Assembly (NCBI GenBank): GCA_023430945.1
Contig: JAEYYE010000166.1
Span: forward strand, 1 to 5,879
Reading direction: 5' to 3'
From: Bacteroidota bacterium
Lineage (GTDB): Bacteria > Bacteroidota > Bacteroidia > Flavobacteriales_F > PHOS-HE28
DNA: 5,879 nt
Below the pieces are notes generated by a model that was given only the letters and a program-made list of their open reading frames with translations, was not told where the DNA came from and ran no database searches. Shown here in pieces: positions 5,011-5,879 of this stretch. Position 1 is the first letter of the stretch. Every line of letters begins with the position of its first letter. Both the position numbers and the translations under genes were made by a program.

Positions 5011-5879
5011 ATGCTACGCTCCAGCCTTGTATCCCTCTTTTCGCTGCTCACTTTGCTCTCGATCGCGCAATGCCCTCCGGGGCAGGGTGAACTCGTGGTC
5101 TCCATCGTACCGGACAACTGGCCCAACGAGATCACCTGGGATGTTCGCAGCGGTGGCCAGATCCTGGCGAACGGCAACTGGCAGGGCGGCGATCTCTGCG
5201 TTCCGCTGAACACCTGCCTGATCTTCACCATCTATGATTCGTACGGAGATGGCATCTTTCAGCCGGGTGGCTACTGGGTGATGCTCGATGGCGATACGGT
5301 GGCCTCGGGCTGGAACTACAATTACATGGCGGTCACCGAGATCAATTGTCCGCCGGGCTTCAGTTGTGGCAACCCGATCACAGTGCCGATCGGCGAACAT
5401 GTAGCGCCTGAACCGAACACCTGGTATCTCTTCACTCCCACGTTGAGCGGCAGTTACCAGGTCACCACATGCGATCTGGCCGCTTGTGACACACGCCTCT
5501 GGATCTACGATCACTGCCTGAACCTGGTTTGGGATGATTCGCCTGCGGGAAGCATGTATTTCTCTGAAGATGGCTGCGGCGCCCAGGCTTTCCTGAACGC
5601 GAACCTGCAGGCGGGCGGGCCGGTCTACATCCGGATAGGTGGTGAAGGAAGTTGTGACGGATCATCGATACCCTGGGCGCTGAACTACGTTGGACCGATC
5701 AGCGGGTGCACGAATGTGAACTCATGCAACTTCGATCCGCTCGCCACGATCGATGATGGAAGCTGCATCCCCTTCGGCGATCCGGATTGTCCCGAAGCAC
5801 CCGATCTGGTGGTGGATCAAGGGGTTCTTTCCACCTCGCTCAGCCTCGATACGATCGAAGTGAGCCAGAGCGATTGCTA
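5011..5879 (+). CDS. Secreted multidomain protein, possibly lysyl oxidase-like, truncated by window edge
   Basis: The frame is open for 289 codons to the right edge. Residues 1-19 are a signal peptide (MLRSSLVSLFSLLTLLSIA), cleaved before Gln20, a common Bacteroidota +1 residue. Residues 20-112 form a beta-rich domain with 'LIFTIYDSYGDGIF' (70-83), a D-x-Y-G-D-G loop that may bind calcium. Residues 113-230 form a Cys-rich beta-sandwich: 'TWYLFTPTLSGSYQVTTCDLAACDTRLWIYDHC', then 'AGGPVYIRIGGEG'. This resembles pre-peptidase C-terminal-type domains. Residues 233-252 'GCTNVNSCNFDPLATIDDGSC' match the short GCT...DDGSC motif repeated in flavobacterial surface proteins. The last residues, 'APDLVVDQGVLSTSLSLDTIEVSQSDC' (263-289), resemble the opening of bacterial lysyl oxidase (copper amine oxidase) domains, but the copper-site histidines would lie outside the window. 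Type IX secretion is plausible but its C-terminal signal cannot be seen. The gene is divergent from rpsP. Confidence 0.8.
   Translation, partial: MLRSSLVSLFSLLTLLSIAQCPPGQGELVVSIVPDNWPNEITWDVRSGGQILANGNWQGGDLCVPLNTCLIFTIYDSYGDGIFQPGGYWVMLDGDTVASGWNYNYMAVTEINCPPGFSCGNPITVPIGEHVAPEPNTWYLFTPTLSGSYQVTTCDLAACDTRLWIYDHCLNLVWDDSPAGSMYFSEDGCGAQAFLNANLQAGGPVYIRIGGEGSCDGSSIPWALNYVGPISGCTNVNSCNFDPLATIDDGSCIPFGDPDCPEAPDLVVDQGVLSTSLSLDTIEVSQSDC

Overview
The window most likely comes from the chromosome of a moderately GC-rich member of the Bacteroidota, probably a Flavobacteriales-like lineage. Four observations support this. Candidate promoters fit the Bacteroidota -33/-7 pattern (TTG, about 19-20 bases, TAnnTTTG). 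Ribosomal protein bS16 has the long charged and Ala/Glu-rich tail common in this phylum. The last gene encodes a secreted protein with an 'AQ' signal-peptidase site and a GCT...DDGSC motif typical of flavobacterial extracellular proteins. Shine-Dalgarno sequences are weak or absent before most starts.

Layout, left to right. (1) 1-613, minus: a membrane-anchored SRPBCC protein whose C-terminus runs off the left edge. (2) 614-744: a divergent intergenic region with a candidate promoter for gene 1. (3) 745-1323, plus: an LPP20-like lipoprotein. (4) 1393-2076, plus: a YugP-type membrane zinc metallopeptidase. (5) 2091-2130: a perfect 40-base palindrome acting as a shared bidirectional terminator. 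(6) 4843 down to 2130, minus: rpsP (bS16), a terminator-like hairpin, rimM, then a HerA/YjgR-like ATPase. (7) 4844-5010: a divergent promoter region. (8) 5011-5879, plus: the N-terminal 289 residues of a large secreted multidomain protein that may lead into a lysyl-oxidase domain beyond the right edge.

Functionally, rpsP and rimM form a small-subunit ribosome assembly pair: bS16 is a 30S protein, and RimM is the factor that matures the 30S head. The intrinsic hairpin between them suggests the assembly factor is made at a lower level than the ribosomal protein. The HerA-like ATPase starts 25 bases after rimM and is probably transcribed with it, though its role is unknown. The two left-hand plus-strand genes are envelope proteins, and genes 1 and 8 are also membrane-bound or exported.

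The window is mostly conserved housekeeping and envelope genes. I see no CRISPR array, transposon, phage gene, tRNA or rRNA. The most unusual global signal is an extreme excess of GATC: about 130 copies by eye, against about 11 of the same-composition GTAC and about 23 expected by chance. No clear undescribed multi-gene system is visible.
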